A stretch of 64,000 bases of DNA. Source: Cyanophora paradoxa. Lineage: Eukaryota > Glaucocystophyceae > Cyanophorales > Cyanophoraceae. Both the position numbers and the translations under genes were made by a program. Below, piece by piece: positions 20,791 to 33,384 of the stretch (position 1 is its first letter; every line of letters begins with the position of its first letter). The DNA is taken from assembly GCA_004431415.1 (NCBI GenBank), contig QPMI01000495.1, positions 62,001-126,000 on the forward strand, given 5' to 3'. Below the pieces are notes generated by a model. That model made no database searches, was not told where the DNA came from, and saw only the letters and a program-made list of their open reading frames with translations.

Positions 20791-23700
20791 CTAGAAATCA
20801 TCATCAGAGTCCAATTGCATTGGATCACTCCCTGTGCTCCGCATCAGTATGAGGGAGCAAGGGCCAAGACAAAGAGGGCTGCTTGTTGCAGACCGCCCAA
20901 GACCGTGAAGTTGTCCAGAGCTCGTTTGGAGATCTCGTCGATCATCGCACTTTGAATGTATAAGGCACACTGCGGTGGCGGGATACAAATTCGACAAGAT
21001 TAACGTTCGATACGTGGTTAATTCTGCCCTGAGGCACAGGACAGATGCACCTTGTACACGTCAGGGTAGCGTGTCTCACAGTATTTCCGGCAGTTGTCCA
21101 CCATTAGCGCAATGTCGGCCTGGCCGGGGTACTTGGCATCCGACAACACGTCACATTGGGGGAGTACTGTGGCGCACGAGGAATTCGTCTGTGGACATGT
21201 ACTGGCCCTGGTCGCACTTGCGCTGGATGGTACTGAGGTCTGCGGAAGGTTATAGTTAGGATAATGATGCGCCTCCTAGCACTAAGTCTCGTACCTATGG
21301 GCCGCGATACGTAGCGACGGTAGTCTTTGAATGCTGCGGGGGGCGTGAGCGAGGTGGAACCGGGAGAAGGGAACAGCCTGCTCCGCCTGAGGTGGGGCAC
21401 ACTCTTTGTATCTGAGGCCGACAAGCGTTCATGAGTGACAGCAGGGAGCGGGTGGAGGCGTAAACGGGCGCACCGACGGGCTTGTTGAATGCGGTGGCGC
21501 CAGGGAGAGCACGGATCTGAGGGACGGTAGCACGTCAGGATTGAGGCAAGGAACGGATGGATAGCTGCGGATGGATAGAAGATACATATTCTAAGATAAC
21601 GCACCCCCGCGACGGCCTCGGAAAGCTTTTTGCCGAACGCGAGAGCCTCTGGGTTGTTGCTGCGGCACAGATGTTGTAAGCAGAGCAGCCCTCTCAACAA
21701 GAACGCTTTGGAATGGATCTTATGAATTCCGTGTGACGCTAGAGAGTCCAGAGGGCCCGCGGGTTCCACCTGGGCTTGGCCTTTTTAGCCCCGCTCAGCT
21801 CGTCCTCCCGCTTCCGCTTGGAGCTCGACGGCGGGGCCGGCTGTCGGATCGCTGCCGGGTTGATCTTGATCTGCGCGACGCGGACACCGCGTTCGAAAGG
21901 AAGACAAGCAAGTCTTCAGGAGGGGATGAAAGTGAACCTTGCTCCCCTCCAGCGTGACAGGCCCCTGATGAAAGAGGAGGGCAGGCGAGGAAGAAGATTA
22001 GGGATGTGGAGGGAAAGTCGTTCAGGATCAAGGATCCGCTCACGTACCCCCTCCCCCGCAAACCGAGGGCACTTGCGGCTTCCCTTGAGGTGGGTGTTCG
22101 ATCCACACTAGGAGATGGGTCAGGGCCAGGAAGGAAAGGGGCGGGAAAGAATAGATCCAGTGGTACCTTCGTGCAAATGATGGGGCGGCCCTGAGCCCTG
22201 TACCTCTCCATCCTGCGCGCACGCCTCAGCGCGGACGAAGAGACCGGGGGAAGGGGCAAAGGGTGGGAGTGGGTGGGTGGAAGGGGTGGGAGTGGGGAGA
22301 GGGGGGGTTTGGGGGAACACAGGGGTAGACGCACTTCTTCGCTTCCTTGACCTCCTGCCTTTTGATTTCCTCCTCGACGGTCATCGCTGCGCCGCGCTTC
22401 CTTAGGCGCCCCTCCTGCGGACGAGGTGTGAGAGCCGGCTTCAAGAAGAAAATCAAGGGAGAGTTTTCCATGCTGTGATGTAGAATGCTGAAGGAGCGGC
22501 GAGAAACTCTATACAGGAGCTGAAAGGGCAGACCTCGAACTGTTCAAGGAACTGGCTGATCTTCCCGGGGTCCGTCACCCTCTCCTCCACCATCGTCTGC
22601 AAGAGCGAAGCTGAGGGGCAGGCAGCGGGGGCAGGCGCAGGGAGAGCGCTCGGGCACCGTGCTGCCATCGGGGTTAACGATCGGCCGCCGAATGATCAGG
22701 ACCTTCCGCTTGGCGCCTGGGGGCGGAGGCGGGCCATCCTCCTCCCCGTCGCTCCCGGATTCGCCCCCAGACGACTCGGCCTCGGCACCCGCCGCCGCAG
22801 CCGCCGCTGCGGCCGCCGCGCCGTCCCCGGCAGCCGATTCGGCGTCCGAGTCCGAGAATAGCGCCTCTATATGATAAAAGAAGGCGGAGGTGAGCGGGAA
22901 ATGAAGAGGAAGGGCACGGGGGAGGCAGGCACCGGCGGAGGGCTCGGCGGGGCGCCCCGCGGCGGCAGCCGGCCCCGCCCCCGCTGCCTGGGCCTCGCGC
23001 TCCTTCTGCTCCTTGAGAAGAGCCTCCAGCTCCGCCCGCTCCTGCTCTTCCTCTTCGTTCTTGCCCTTGCGGCCCTGGCGCGCACAGAGCGGATCCGAGT
23101 CGGACGAGACAGCGCGATGCGAGATGAGAGGCCAGCAGCAAAGGGGACCTTGGGCGGTTGGGAGGGCTCGCCGCGGACGGCGGCGGCGAGGCGGCCGGGC
23201 TTGGGGCCCGCCCCCGCCTTGGGCTTCTCGCTGGGGCCCGCCTCCGCGAAGGCGTCGTCGAGCGCCGCCTCCAGCTCGCCCTCCAGCGACCTGCGCAAGA
23301 CCGCGGGGATCATAAGAGAAGAGGTCCACAGATCGCGAGAGATCAATGATCGAAGAGCGCACTGCTCGATCTGCTCCGCGAACTCGTCGAGATCTTCCTC
23401 CTCTGCGGGCGCCGGCGTCGGGGGCGCGCTCTTTCGCTGCTGCCACTGCCCTTACCGTCGTCCTCGTCGCGGGCGGCGAGGGCCGCCTTCGCCTTGTCGA
23501 AGATCTTCTGGATCTGCGGGGCGGCGGGGGCCGGGGCTCAGCGAGCGCAGCGCAGACATGTTCTGACAACCGTTTAGCACTTTGAACTCGGCGCACCTGC
23601 TCCTTGGACTGCACGAGCTGGAAGGCCATCGTCGCGCGCGTCCCGCGGGCGAACTGCGCGAGGCATCGATCATCAGCGGACTCGGGCGAGCCTCCACCGG

Positions 23701-26700
23701 GAAAGGGGCGGGCGCGCCTTGTTGAACTCGCTCTCGCCGCCGGCCGCCGCCACCTCGCTGGTGGATGGCGCGCGCGGGGGAGCGAGCGAGTGAGCGAACG
23801 AAAACAGACTCGGGGTCGCAGGCTGCAGGGGTCACCTGGAGAGCTTGCGGATGAGGTCGATGCGACGCCAGCGGGCCGTCGGGACCTGGTCCTCCGGCAC
23901 GCCGAACTCCTGCGGGAGAGGGTGAGGGGGGTGCAGATGGTGGGGCAAGGAGGGCGCCCGGGAGGGCCCTTTCCCCCGCCTCAGAAGCAGCGAACCTTGG
24001 TGATGATGCGCTTCGCCTCGGCCTGAGAGAGCTTCCGAAGGTCGGCGTCCGTACCCGTCACCAGGGCCTGTCGGGTGAATGGGGAGGGGGCGTGAGAGGG
24101 GGCGCGGGCGATGGATTCCGGTTCGCTTCTCTTTCGCCCCCACTACTGGTAAAAAGAAGACGCGCCTTGGGCTTCTCGTTCTCCTTGCCGTCCTTGGCGT
24201 CTTTGGCGTCCTTGCCGTCCTTGCCCTTCTTATCGGGGGCCGCCTTCTGCGGCGCGCTGCGGCGCGCACGCGCGGGCGGCGCGTCGGCGGCGGCGGAGGA
24301 GGAGGACGGAGGAAGGGAAGAGCGCGCGCACCGGATGAAGGAGACGTTGAAGCCGCGGCCGGAGGGGTCTCCGAGGCCGGTCACGGTCATCGGCACGTTT
24401 TTCTGAGCGGGCGCGGATCAGGGCGGGATCGCAAACGCGGATGCAGCGGCTAGATGCTTAGAAAAGTATGCAACAGGGCACGCGCGGCTCGGCGTGGCGC
24501 ACCCGCGTCGCCTCGAGGAAGTCGTGCGAGAGGACCCAGGGCGTGAGCATCATCTCCTGCAGGCGCGCGTGCGTGAGCGGAGGGCAGGCAGGCACGAAGC
24601 TCTTGCTTTCTTGAGCTAAAGCGTGTTCAACGCGCGGGCCATCTACAAGCCCCTTCCTAATTCGTTTCCCCATAAAGGACCGCGCACCTGCTCGACGAAG
24701 CGGATGCCGGGGCGGTACCTGTCGCCCTCCTTCTCCTCCAGCTGCGAGAGGGCCGCCGCGAGCCCCAGCGTCGAGCGGATCACGATCCCCGCCGCGTTCA
24801 GCCTGTGCGACACAGAAATAAGAAGATAACAACTGTGCGGGGGACCCGATCCAACTTTGCGGGATCCTAAAATAGCGCGCTGGGCACCTGGCGACGCCGG
24901 CCTGCATGCTCTCGAAGGCGGCGAGCTTCTCGGGGGTGAAGAGGCCCCGGATCTCCTCCTCCGTCCGGTACCGCCGCAGCTGCACGAAGCTGCGGGGCGG
25001 CGCCACGTCAACCGAGGAGCGCGGGGCGCAGGAGAGGAGAAGCGGGCGCACCCGTTCTCGACGATCATGTCGTGCTCCTTGGCCATGCGCCGCAGCGTCT
25101 GGTCGTTGTGCATCGGGAACTGCCCGAGAAGAACAAGTCAGCGGGCGGGCGGGTCAGGCTAGTTCGTAGCTCGCTCGCTGGGCGGGACCTGCTGGAGGAT
25201 CGTCGAGATGGGGATGCGGGAGAGGCCGTGGGAGCCGGCCGTGTAGTCCAGGCTCCCCTGCTCCAGCAGCGCCCGCATGATCCACACCTGCCCGACGCCG
25301 GTTCACAAGAGAGGAGCGAGAGGACAGGCGGAATCTCCCGGAAACACGGCCGGAGACAACCCCTAGCAACACCGAGACAACAACTTCTTTGGACGGAACA
25401 GGAGTGAGGGGGGTGGGCGCACGGCGACGCGGTCGCGGGACTCCTTGCTGGCCTCGCGCGTGTTGGGCGCCAGCACCTGGCGGAGAGGCCCGCGTCAGCC
25501 CCCGACGCAGATCGAGCTCTCGTCCCGCGGGGCATCCGAGGGCGGCACCTCGACGGAGGGCTCCTCCTGCCCAACGACGTAGATGGCGGGCATCTCCCGG
25601 ATCACGAACCCCTGCGCTCCGTTCAGAAGGGCGGCTGTGGTTCGCAAGCGAGGGGACTCGGCCGCCGTGCACGTTGCCGTCCTTCGAGCGGACGAGGAGG
25701 AAGTCGTTGTCGACCGTCGGGCGCGGGTGCCGGAACGCCGGCGCCTGCACCCCGCCGTCAGGCAGGGGCGGAAACTCTGGGCTGCGCGCGGCCCCGGGTG
25801 GACGGGGGGGCGCGCCTTGAAGAGGGTGCTCTCGGCGCAGGAGAGGGTCTCCCCCGCGTGCACGTTGGCGATGAAGGGCGGCTCCTCGCCCTCCTCCAGC
25901 ACGAAGGGCTCGCCCCCGTCGTGCGCCGGCGGCTGGTGCGGGTCCGTCCCCGACCGCTGCGCCGCGAGGTGTTGCGTTGATGAGCAATCGAGCACCGTCC
26001 TCGCCCGCTCTGCTCTTTTTCTCTCTCTGCGCGCGCGCGCACCTTGCGGTAGAGGTGGAGGAGGCGGGAGGCCATGCCGGGGTTCATGAGGAGCATCGGG
26101 TTCTCGTCCATGTACTCGAAGGCCACCAGCCTGCGCGCGGCCCCGCCCCGCGCGCGTCAGCGCGACCGCGTCGAGGGCGACAGAGGCGACGCGCGCACTT
26201 CCCGGTGCGGGCGGTGATGCCGCCCTTGCCGTGCTTCTTCTTGGACCCGTGCGCGCCGGCCTCTGCAGGCGCCGCGGCGTCGGCGCCGAGGAAGAAAAAG
26301 TTCGGACGACGTATGGAAGGAACAGGGGCGGGCCCGCCCGCGCACCGCCCTCCCGCGCGGCGCCGCTAGAGGAAGACGCGACGGGGCCGCCCGAGCCGCC
26401 GTCCGCCGAGGCGTCCGCCGCGCCGCTACCGCTGCTGCCGCCCACGGCGCTGCTCCCCGGCGTGACTGCGGGAAGCGCGCGGTGTGAGCGGAAGGCGGAG
26501 ACGCGGGGACCGAGAACGGGACGGACCGAGGGTGACCTTCTTGATCTTCCTCGGGGTGGTGGCGGGGGGTACGGGGGCGGAGGCGTCGGAGGGCCCTGCG
26601 GCCGGCTCGACGGGCGCCTCCGTGAGGCCCTCGTCACCGTCCCCCTCCGCTGCGGCGAAAACGAAATGAGGGGGGCAGAAGGGGGGCCTGAGGGGGCGGG

Positions 26701-29700
26701 CGCGGACTCGGGGAAGAGGGGCGCGAGGCGCCCCTGTCGGCGGATTTGTAGCTGGTGATCTTTTGGCTGCGGGGGAGCGTTCGGTGGGTGCGGGGTACGC
26801 AGAAGAAATCGATAAGCTGGCGCACGTGACGCCGGGGGGGAAGTGGCTGCGGGGGCGGTGGAGCAGGAGGAGTTCCTATGGAAGGGATCAGGACAGCAGG
26901 GGACGCGGCGTGCGGGGAAGAGGGGGGGGGGGCGGACCTGCTCGGAGAGGGCGACTTTGGTGTGCTGGAGGCGGAGGGCGGCGAGGTGGTGCTGGAGGGG
27001 TTTGAGCGCCATCCGCTGCCGGATCTGCGCGCGGGGTCGCTTGGACAAGAGAGATATGACGCGAGGGGCGCCAGACGGCGCACCCGGCGGATGTCCGAGT
27101 TGTAGAACTCGTCGTTGGAGATGTCGAAGCGGTCCTGGGAAAGAGGAGAGGGGGGAGAGGGGGGGGTCGATCAAATGAAGCGCGGTGGGAGAGAGCAGAG
27201 GACGGGGTAGAGGATTTCAGACCTTGGGGAGGTTGAGCTTGCGCGCAAGGGTGGCGGGGACGGGGGCGGGGGCGGGGGCGGGGGCCTCCGGGGCGGCGCC
27301 GGCCCCGCCGGCAGAGGCGTTGGCGGCGGCGGCGGCGATGGCGGCGGCGATTGCGTCAGGGGGTGGAGCTTCGAGCGTCTTGACCGTCCACTGCGGGCGG
27401 GAGCGGATCACTTCACGGTCTACGGAGACACTGACGTGGAGCGAACCTTCTGGGGTTTCTTCTGTCCGGCGGCGTCTGCGCAGGGCGACGGGGTCAGGGC
27501 TCGATTCGCACGGGCGTCGGGGCGCCGGCCTCGGGGCCGGCGCACCCTTCTCGGCCTCGCCGGGGGGCTTGGGGGGAAGGATTGGCTTCAGGTTCAGGCG
27601 CTTGTCGTTCATGTCGAGGATGATGTTCCTGGTGGGCGATCGATATCAGACGAGGCCTTGGCGCACATGGCTCAGATTTCAGGATGAGGTCAGTCTTAAG
27701 CTAACAGCGAGCAGCCCGAGCCAGCGGGCCTAGAGCGCAGCCGGGCGACGCACGCGAGCTCGGGGACGAGGGTGCGCTGCTCGTCGAGGAGGGGGATGCG
27801 GGACCAGTCGTCCGCCGCCAGGTCCCCCCGCCCGATCAGCGCGTCCATCGCCGCGAAGCGTGCCGCCCGCTTCTTCTTCTTCTCCGAGGGCGCGGCGGCC
27901 GGCTCCGCGACCGGCAGGGGCACCGCCCTCGGGTCGGGGGGCGGCTTCGGCGGGGGGTAGCCCCAGGCGTCCCGCGGCCGCCTCCGGTCCTTCTCCTCGT
28001 CCTCGAGGCCGCGGGTCGGGAGGATCTCCGCCAGGCTCGCCGGCTCCGCCTCCAACCGGGCCCGGCTGGGCCTGCAGCCCCGTCAGGTCACCGCTGAGAG
28101 GCGGGGCGGGGCGGGGCGGGCGCGCTTCTTGGGCTTCTGCTGCTGATGCGAGGGCCCCGCGGGGCTCGCGTCGGGCGCTTCGGCCCCCTCTTCCTCCTTC
28201 TCCTCCTTGTCCTCCTCCTTCTCGTTCAGCCCCGCCCGCGGCGGCGACCACACCTGCGGGCCGCTCAGCCGGATGGGACAGACAGCACGGCTCGAGAGCG
28301 CACGATGCGGTCCTCCCACGCGGTGGTGCAGAGCGGATTGTGCGCCGGCGACAGCAGCACCTGCAGCGCGCGCACCCTCAGGCGAGGCGGGGAGGGCGGG
28401 GGGAGGGGGGCCGCGGGGGCTACGAGGCACCTCGCTGTCGTCGCCCAGCATCTCGACGAGCTGCTCGGAGCCCGACCCTGACTCCTGCGGGGGGCGTCAA
28501 GGCTTCCGAAGCCGCCCTCACTGTTCCCAGACGAGGCGTCGACTGCTCCCCGGGGCCGGCCCGGCGGACCTTGAGGGGGATGCCGACGGGCCCCTTGTAC
28601 GCATCGCGGGTGCGCCGCGGCGCGTACCGCTCGTCCCGCAGGCCTGCAGGCCACCGGGGCGTCAGTCAGAAGCCCGGCGGGGAGGGGCGAGAGGTGAGAG
28701 ACGTGACGGCGCGGGGGGAGAATCTTCGCGCGTCTTATATCTATTTCGCTGATCTGTCTTAGAGGGGCGGGGGAGGGGGCGCGCCCATGCGGGCGAGGAG
28801 AGGCGTGACGGTGGCGGTCCCCGCTTCCGCCTCGCGCTCCTCCTGCGTCCTCGTGACGATCTGTCGCGCGCAGGCGGGCGAGCGGGCCGCGTCAACCGAG
28901 GAGCAATACATCGTCATGCAAATACAGGCTTCTTTCTTTCTGGAGCAACATCGACTCCGAACTATCTAATTGTAGAGTTCGCGGACCTTCATGCTGGAGA
29001 GGAACCGGTCCTCGTCGTCGTCGGACGGGCGCACCTCCGCCGCCTGCGCCGCCGCGTCTGCCGCCGCGGGATCAGAAGGATCGAAGGGGAAGAAGCGGAT
29101 GGGGCGGGTCGATCTGGGCACACCGCGGCGGGCGTCGGAGTCGGGGACGTCGAGGGGTATCTTGGGCACGAAGAGCTCGGAGAAGCGCTGCCCGCCGTGC
29201 GTTAGAGGAGAGAACGAGTGAGTGCGAGAGGCGAGATTCTGGGTCCAAGCCGCGGAGTCGCACAGAGGCCCCCATGTAGGCCAAGAGAACGTTTCTATTT
29301 GGAGTCGAGCGTCCGTCCCAGGTAGACCTATCATCCTCGCACCTGGAAGCTGTCCGTCTGGAAGCTCGTTGACTTCGGCTCGCAGACGAGCGCCGAGGCG
29401 AGCATCTGTTGAGGAGTGAATTGGGAGGGGGGGGGGGGGGGGGAGGGAGGGGGGGGGAAGGGGACGAGGGGAGGGCGGATTGGAGGGGGAGCAGCGGGTG
29501 CGGGGAAAGAGGGGGACGGGGGAAAGGGGCGTGGAAAGAGGATACGCACCCGCTCCTGCTCCTCCTCGTCCAGCTCCTCCTCCTCCTCCTCCTCTTCCCC
29601 TTCCTCCCCTTCCTCGCCCTCCTCGGCACCCGCCTCCGCTGCCTCCTCCGCCTCCGGGGCCTTCGCGGCGGGGGTCTTCGGCAGACGCGGCGAGTCTGCG

Positions 29701-30935
29701 GCGCGCGCGTCGTCGTCGTCGTCGGCGGCGGCGGCACCGGAGAAGCGCGCCGGGAGAGGCGCGTACCCTCCATGACCTCGTCGAACTGGTCCGGAAGGAA
29801 GCTGAAGACGGGCCGGGCCGCAGGCTTGGGCGCCTCCGCGGGGGGTGGGCTCGGCTTCGGCGGGGAGGGTGGCTTCTCGGGCTCCGGCGGCTGGACCAAA
29901 GCTGGAGGAAAAGAGCGTTAGCTAACAGAGGTAGAGCACTCGCACAGGGAGGGGCCCAGCCCCGGGAGCGAACCGACGTCGGGGGATGCGGGTACGGTGT
30001 ACATGTCGACGTCAGCGGCTCCGAAGGCGTCCGCGGGCTCAGGTGCGGAAGTTGCGGGGGGGGAGGTGGGGAAGGAGGCTCCGGGGGTGGTGGCGGGAGG
30101 CGTTTGGCTTCCGGGGAAAGCCTCAGTGTGCGGGGGGGAAGGAGGCGAGGCCTGGGACAGGGGGAAGGCGGAGGAGGGGGCGGGGGCCGGCTTTGGAGGT
30201 TCTTCGTCGAAGTCTTCGAACTGATCGGGAAGGAAAGAAGCAACAGAGCCCCGCGGGAGCTCGGCAGGCGGGGCGCTCCCCGCCGGTGCGGGCGCCGGCG
30301 CGGGAGCAGCCTGCGCAGCCTCCGGCTCCTCCTCGTCCTCGTCGAAATCCTCGTCGCCCCCGTGCTGCTGCTGACTGGACATCTGAGAGGACATGCTGAC
30401 CACTATGGAGAAGTTGTCGCCGCCCTGGCTGCTCTCAGCGCCCGACACGGGCGCGGGGCCCTCCTCGTCCTCGATCGCCTCGTCGAAGTCCTCGTAGTCC
30501 ACAGCATCCGGGCGCTTCTGCGAGTAATCTGCGGCAAGCGCGGCGCTCCCGTCGGCGCTCGCCCTACGCGGGGCTGTTCGGCGAGCGCAGCGCACCGGTC
30601 TCGTCGGCGGCTTCGGCCGCCTTGGCGCCCTTGCCGAGCGCCCCCAGCTCTCCGCGCAGAAGCCCGGAAAGCCCCGAGATAGAGCTCGTTAGGATCTCGT
30701 TCGTCTCCTGCGGCAAGCGTGAGGGCCGTAGCTAAGGTTCGATGCGAACGCGCACGTCGTCGAAGTCGCCCTCCAGCTGCCCGGAGTCGTCCACGTTGCC
30801 GAACATGAAGGATCCGAGCAGCGTATCCTTCTCCTCCTCATCGCCGTCGCGCTCTTCCTCCTCCTCGCCGTCGTCCGCCTGCTCATCATCGCTCTCATCC
30901 TGCTCCTTCGCTGGGGATTCAGGCTCCGGATCCAT
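20791..30935 (-). CDS. TAF1: TAF1, largest TFIID subunit
   Basis: A 10-kb gene with dozens of short introns. It starts at ATG 30935-30933 with an acidic leader and LLGSFMFGNVDDSGQLEGDF, the TAF1 N-terminal (TAND-region) motif. Next DYSQKRPDAVDYEDFDEAIE, a Pro/Ala-rich linker, FSELFVPKIPLDVP, TTAWEDRIV, MNDKRLNLKPILPPKPPG, FDISNDEFYNSD, ALKPLQHHLAALRLQHTKV, VAFEYMDENPMLLMNPGM, FVIREMPAIYVVGQEEPSVE, EEEIRGLFTPEKLAAFESMQ, PMTVTGLGDPSGRGF and FGVPEDQVPTARWRRIDLIR, which together are the conserved central domain (about 23800-27750). A zinc knuckle CTKCGSNTHLKGSRKC (CX2CX4HX6C, split by an intron, about 22060-22190) follows, then VTLEGSKV and a single bromodomain (ATAFNKPV, FKDYRRYVSRPI, DLSTIQRKCDQGQYMS, DIALMVDNCRKYC; about 21020-21530). 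Animal TAF1 has two bromodomains, plants one. The last exon is ambiguous: CALYIQSAMIDEIS... or an acidic end QLDSDDDF; both stop near 20791-20860. Confidence 0.9.
29416..29460 (+). repeat. G-rich tract in a TAF1 intron
   Basis: Runs of G (18 and more, broken by single A) on the + strand, C-rich on the transcribed TAF1 strand, within an intron next to the exon ending ASALVCEPKS. Comparable tracts occur at 36576-36630 and 54995-55235. Confidence 0.8.
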
Positions 30936-31387
30936 GTGTGGCGCTTCTCTCGCGCGCGCCTCGCACGCGCCGCGGGCTCCGCTGCTCCGCTACCGACCCA
31001 GCCCACCGCCCGGCCGGCCGCGAAGCGCCCGCGAGCGCCTCCGATGCAATGCAGCCAATGAGAGCGTACGAGCTCGAGCGTGCGATGGGTGCGGTCTCCG
31101 GGCTGCGACTTGCTAGACAACCCGAGGGTGGGGACCGGATTCGAGACGGGTACGGTCAGTTCAGGCCTCGAAAAAAGGTGTGCGCGCCGCTGCAGCCCGC
31201 CCTGTGCGCGAGAAGGCCCAGGGGGTTGCGGCTCGAATCGAAAGAGTCCTAGACCACCCCACCTCGTACCTCCCCGCGCCGTCCTGTCACGTTCTTGATG
31301 TGACGATTCCTAGTCGTTTTAGGTGCGCCTCGCTGTTTCGGGCCTGACCCGTCTCTTCTCGCAGGTCGTTCGCCAAAGTTCGCCAAA
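30936..31387. promoter_or_regulatory. Divergent intergenic region TAF1 / inositol dehydrogenase
   Basis: 452 bp between opposite start codons, therefore the promoter region of both genes. The right end has TCTTCTCGCAGGTCGTTCGCC just before the + strand ATG, which may be a 5'-UTR intron acceptor. No other element recognised. Confidence 0.5.
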
Positions 31388-33008
31388 ATGTTCAAGGGCA
31401 GCGTCGCTCGCGTTTCCAATGTCGCCGGCCGGCGTAACCTCAACACCGGCATCATCGGTGCCGGCCGTATTGGCCGCGTTCACGCGAACACCCTCATGGG
31501 CATCTCGGACGTGAAGACCGTGATGGTTTCCGACATCGTCGAGGCTGCGGCGAAGAAGGTGCCCAGTTGGCGGAGGTCGGGTGTTATTGGACTGGCTCTG
31601 ATGGGTCATTCCAGGCCGCGGCGGACTACAACATCGCCAAGGCGACCACCAACTGGATGGACATCATAAAGAACCCCGAGATTCAGGCTGTCTGGATCTG
31701 CTCGCCCTCTGACCAGCACACCGAGGTCGCTGCGCGCGTGGCTGCGCGCGGGCGTACGTCTAGCCGTCCTGGCTCATCCGAGTCCGCGCGGCGCAGCAAA
31801 TCATCGCCGCCGCCAAGGCCGGCAAGCACATCTTCTGCGAGAAGCCCGTCGCCACCGACCTGAAGGGTGTCGATGAGGCCCTCAAGGTCGTGAAGGAGTG
31901 CGGCGTCGAGCTGTTCCTCGCCTTCCAGCGCCGGTTCGCTGTGATTCGTATTTTCGTTTCTGACGCTCTTGGCGTGAATCTGAATCTGAACGTCCTCGCA
32001 GCTTCGACCCCAACTTCCAGCGCGTGAAGAACGCGATTACCACGGGCGAGATCGGCCAGCCGATCTCTGTGCGTTCTTATATGCGCACGCGTTCCGTTCC
32101 GTTATCTGACGATACGCGCAGGTCCGCCTCACCTCGCGCGACCCGGCCCCGCCCCCGGTCGAGTACACCAAGCAGTCCGGTGGCATCTTCAAGGACATGC
32201 AGATCCACGACCTCGATATGGCCCGGTGCGCATGCCCTAGCTATTCCCGCTTATTTTCACGCCTGACATACTCGGTACAGTTTCCTGATGGGCTGCGAGC
32301 CGACTGAGATTCTTGCCATCGGCAAGAAGATTGTCGACCCGCGCATCTGGAACCTCGATGCGCCCCTGTCGTTCGACACGGCGCTCACCCTCGTGAACTT
32401 CGAGAACGGCGCGACCGTCACCATCGACAACTGCCGCAAGGCCGGTGCGCCGGCGCGCGCGTGCGCGGATCGCGGACCGCTCGCCCACGCCGCGCGCAGT
32501 CTACGGCTACGACCAGCGCGCGGAGGTGTTCGGCACCAAGGGATGCGTCATCACCGACAACCTGTACCCCAACGCCGCCTCGTCGTGGCTGGAGGACAAG
32601 ATCAAGCGCGACCTGCCCCTGAACTTCTTCATGGAGCGGTGCGGCGGCTCTCGCGTGCCGCTCTCTTCTTTCCTGTCTGACTTCCGATTTGATGACCTTC
32701 ACACAGGTACACCGACGCTTACCGCAACGAGACCATCGCCTTCGTCGAGGCCGTCAAGGCCAAGAAGCCGATGCCCTGCTCTGGGTGCGTCCCTTTCCGA
32801 ACACGGCCGGCCTGCTCTTTTGTGTACTCTTTTCTTACGCACGGCCTGCAGCCACGATGGCCGGCAAGCGCTCGTCATGGCCATGGCCGCTGCCAAGTCC
32901 GCGAAGGAGGGCCGCTTCGTCAAGATCTCCGAGATCGGTGCGCAGCTCCGTATTTCGAAAAGCATTCTTCCAAGCTTCCCGACACTCGCGCGTCTCGCAG
33001 GCTACTAA
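31388..33008 (+). CDS. Gfo/Idh/MocA oxidoreductase, myo-inositol 2-dehydrogenase-like
   Basis: ATG at 31388. After a short leader ([18 protein letters not shown]) comes the Rossmann motif [18 protein letters not shown], then [54 protein letters not shown] (EKP with the catalytic Lys), FLAFQRRF and [20 protein letters not shown]. Next are [17 protein letters not shown] (the D...H pair), [40 protein letters not shown] and [16 protein letters not shown], ending with a stop at 33008. This is the full order of bacterial-type inositol 2-dehydrogenases (NAD+, myo-inositol to scyllo-inosose). Substrate is inferred from similarity; related sugar dehydrogenases are not excluded. Eight or so introns of about 50 nt confirm it is nuclear. 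The leader could be a weak mitochondrial presequence. Confidence 0.85.
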
Positions 33009-33384
33009 GCGGGCTCGCTTCAAATTTTGTGTCTGGAGGCTGACGAGTGACGGTCCAGCCTTCAGTGCCTCTTTTGTCCTGACAGGTTGTTAAGTAACTA
33101 GGCTTCTTTTCCTGAGCCGGCCGGGGCTGAGCTGAGTCAGCGCCACTGGGTACTGGTTGCACCTGGGCTGGCCGGAGAGCTCGAGGGCTCTAGCTCCAAT
33201 TGCAAGGCTCGGTCAGAGCTTCGCAAATCGATTGTCGAGCTTGGAACATAAAGCGGCTCGCATGCATTAATTTTCAACGATCACAAGATCAATTAACGGC
33301 GCGGCCGGCGGGGCCGGGCGCTGTTCGTCGACGTCGACGTCGACGTTCTGGCGAAGTCAGGGAGAAAGTTGTACCCGTCCAGCG
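33009..33384. other. Spacer between inositol dehydrogenase and NDUFB9
   Basis: 3' flank of one gene and promoter of the next on the same strand. Contains GTCGACGTCGACGTCGACG near 33330. No coding exon supported. Confidence 0.5.

Noticed and set aside
29480-30682. 400-codon + strand open frame rich in Gly/Arg
   Set aside because: Antisense shadow of TAF1 acidic/Pro-rich exons; no splice logic or family match.
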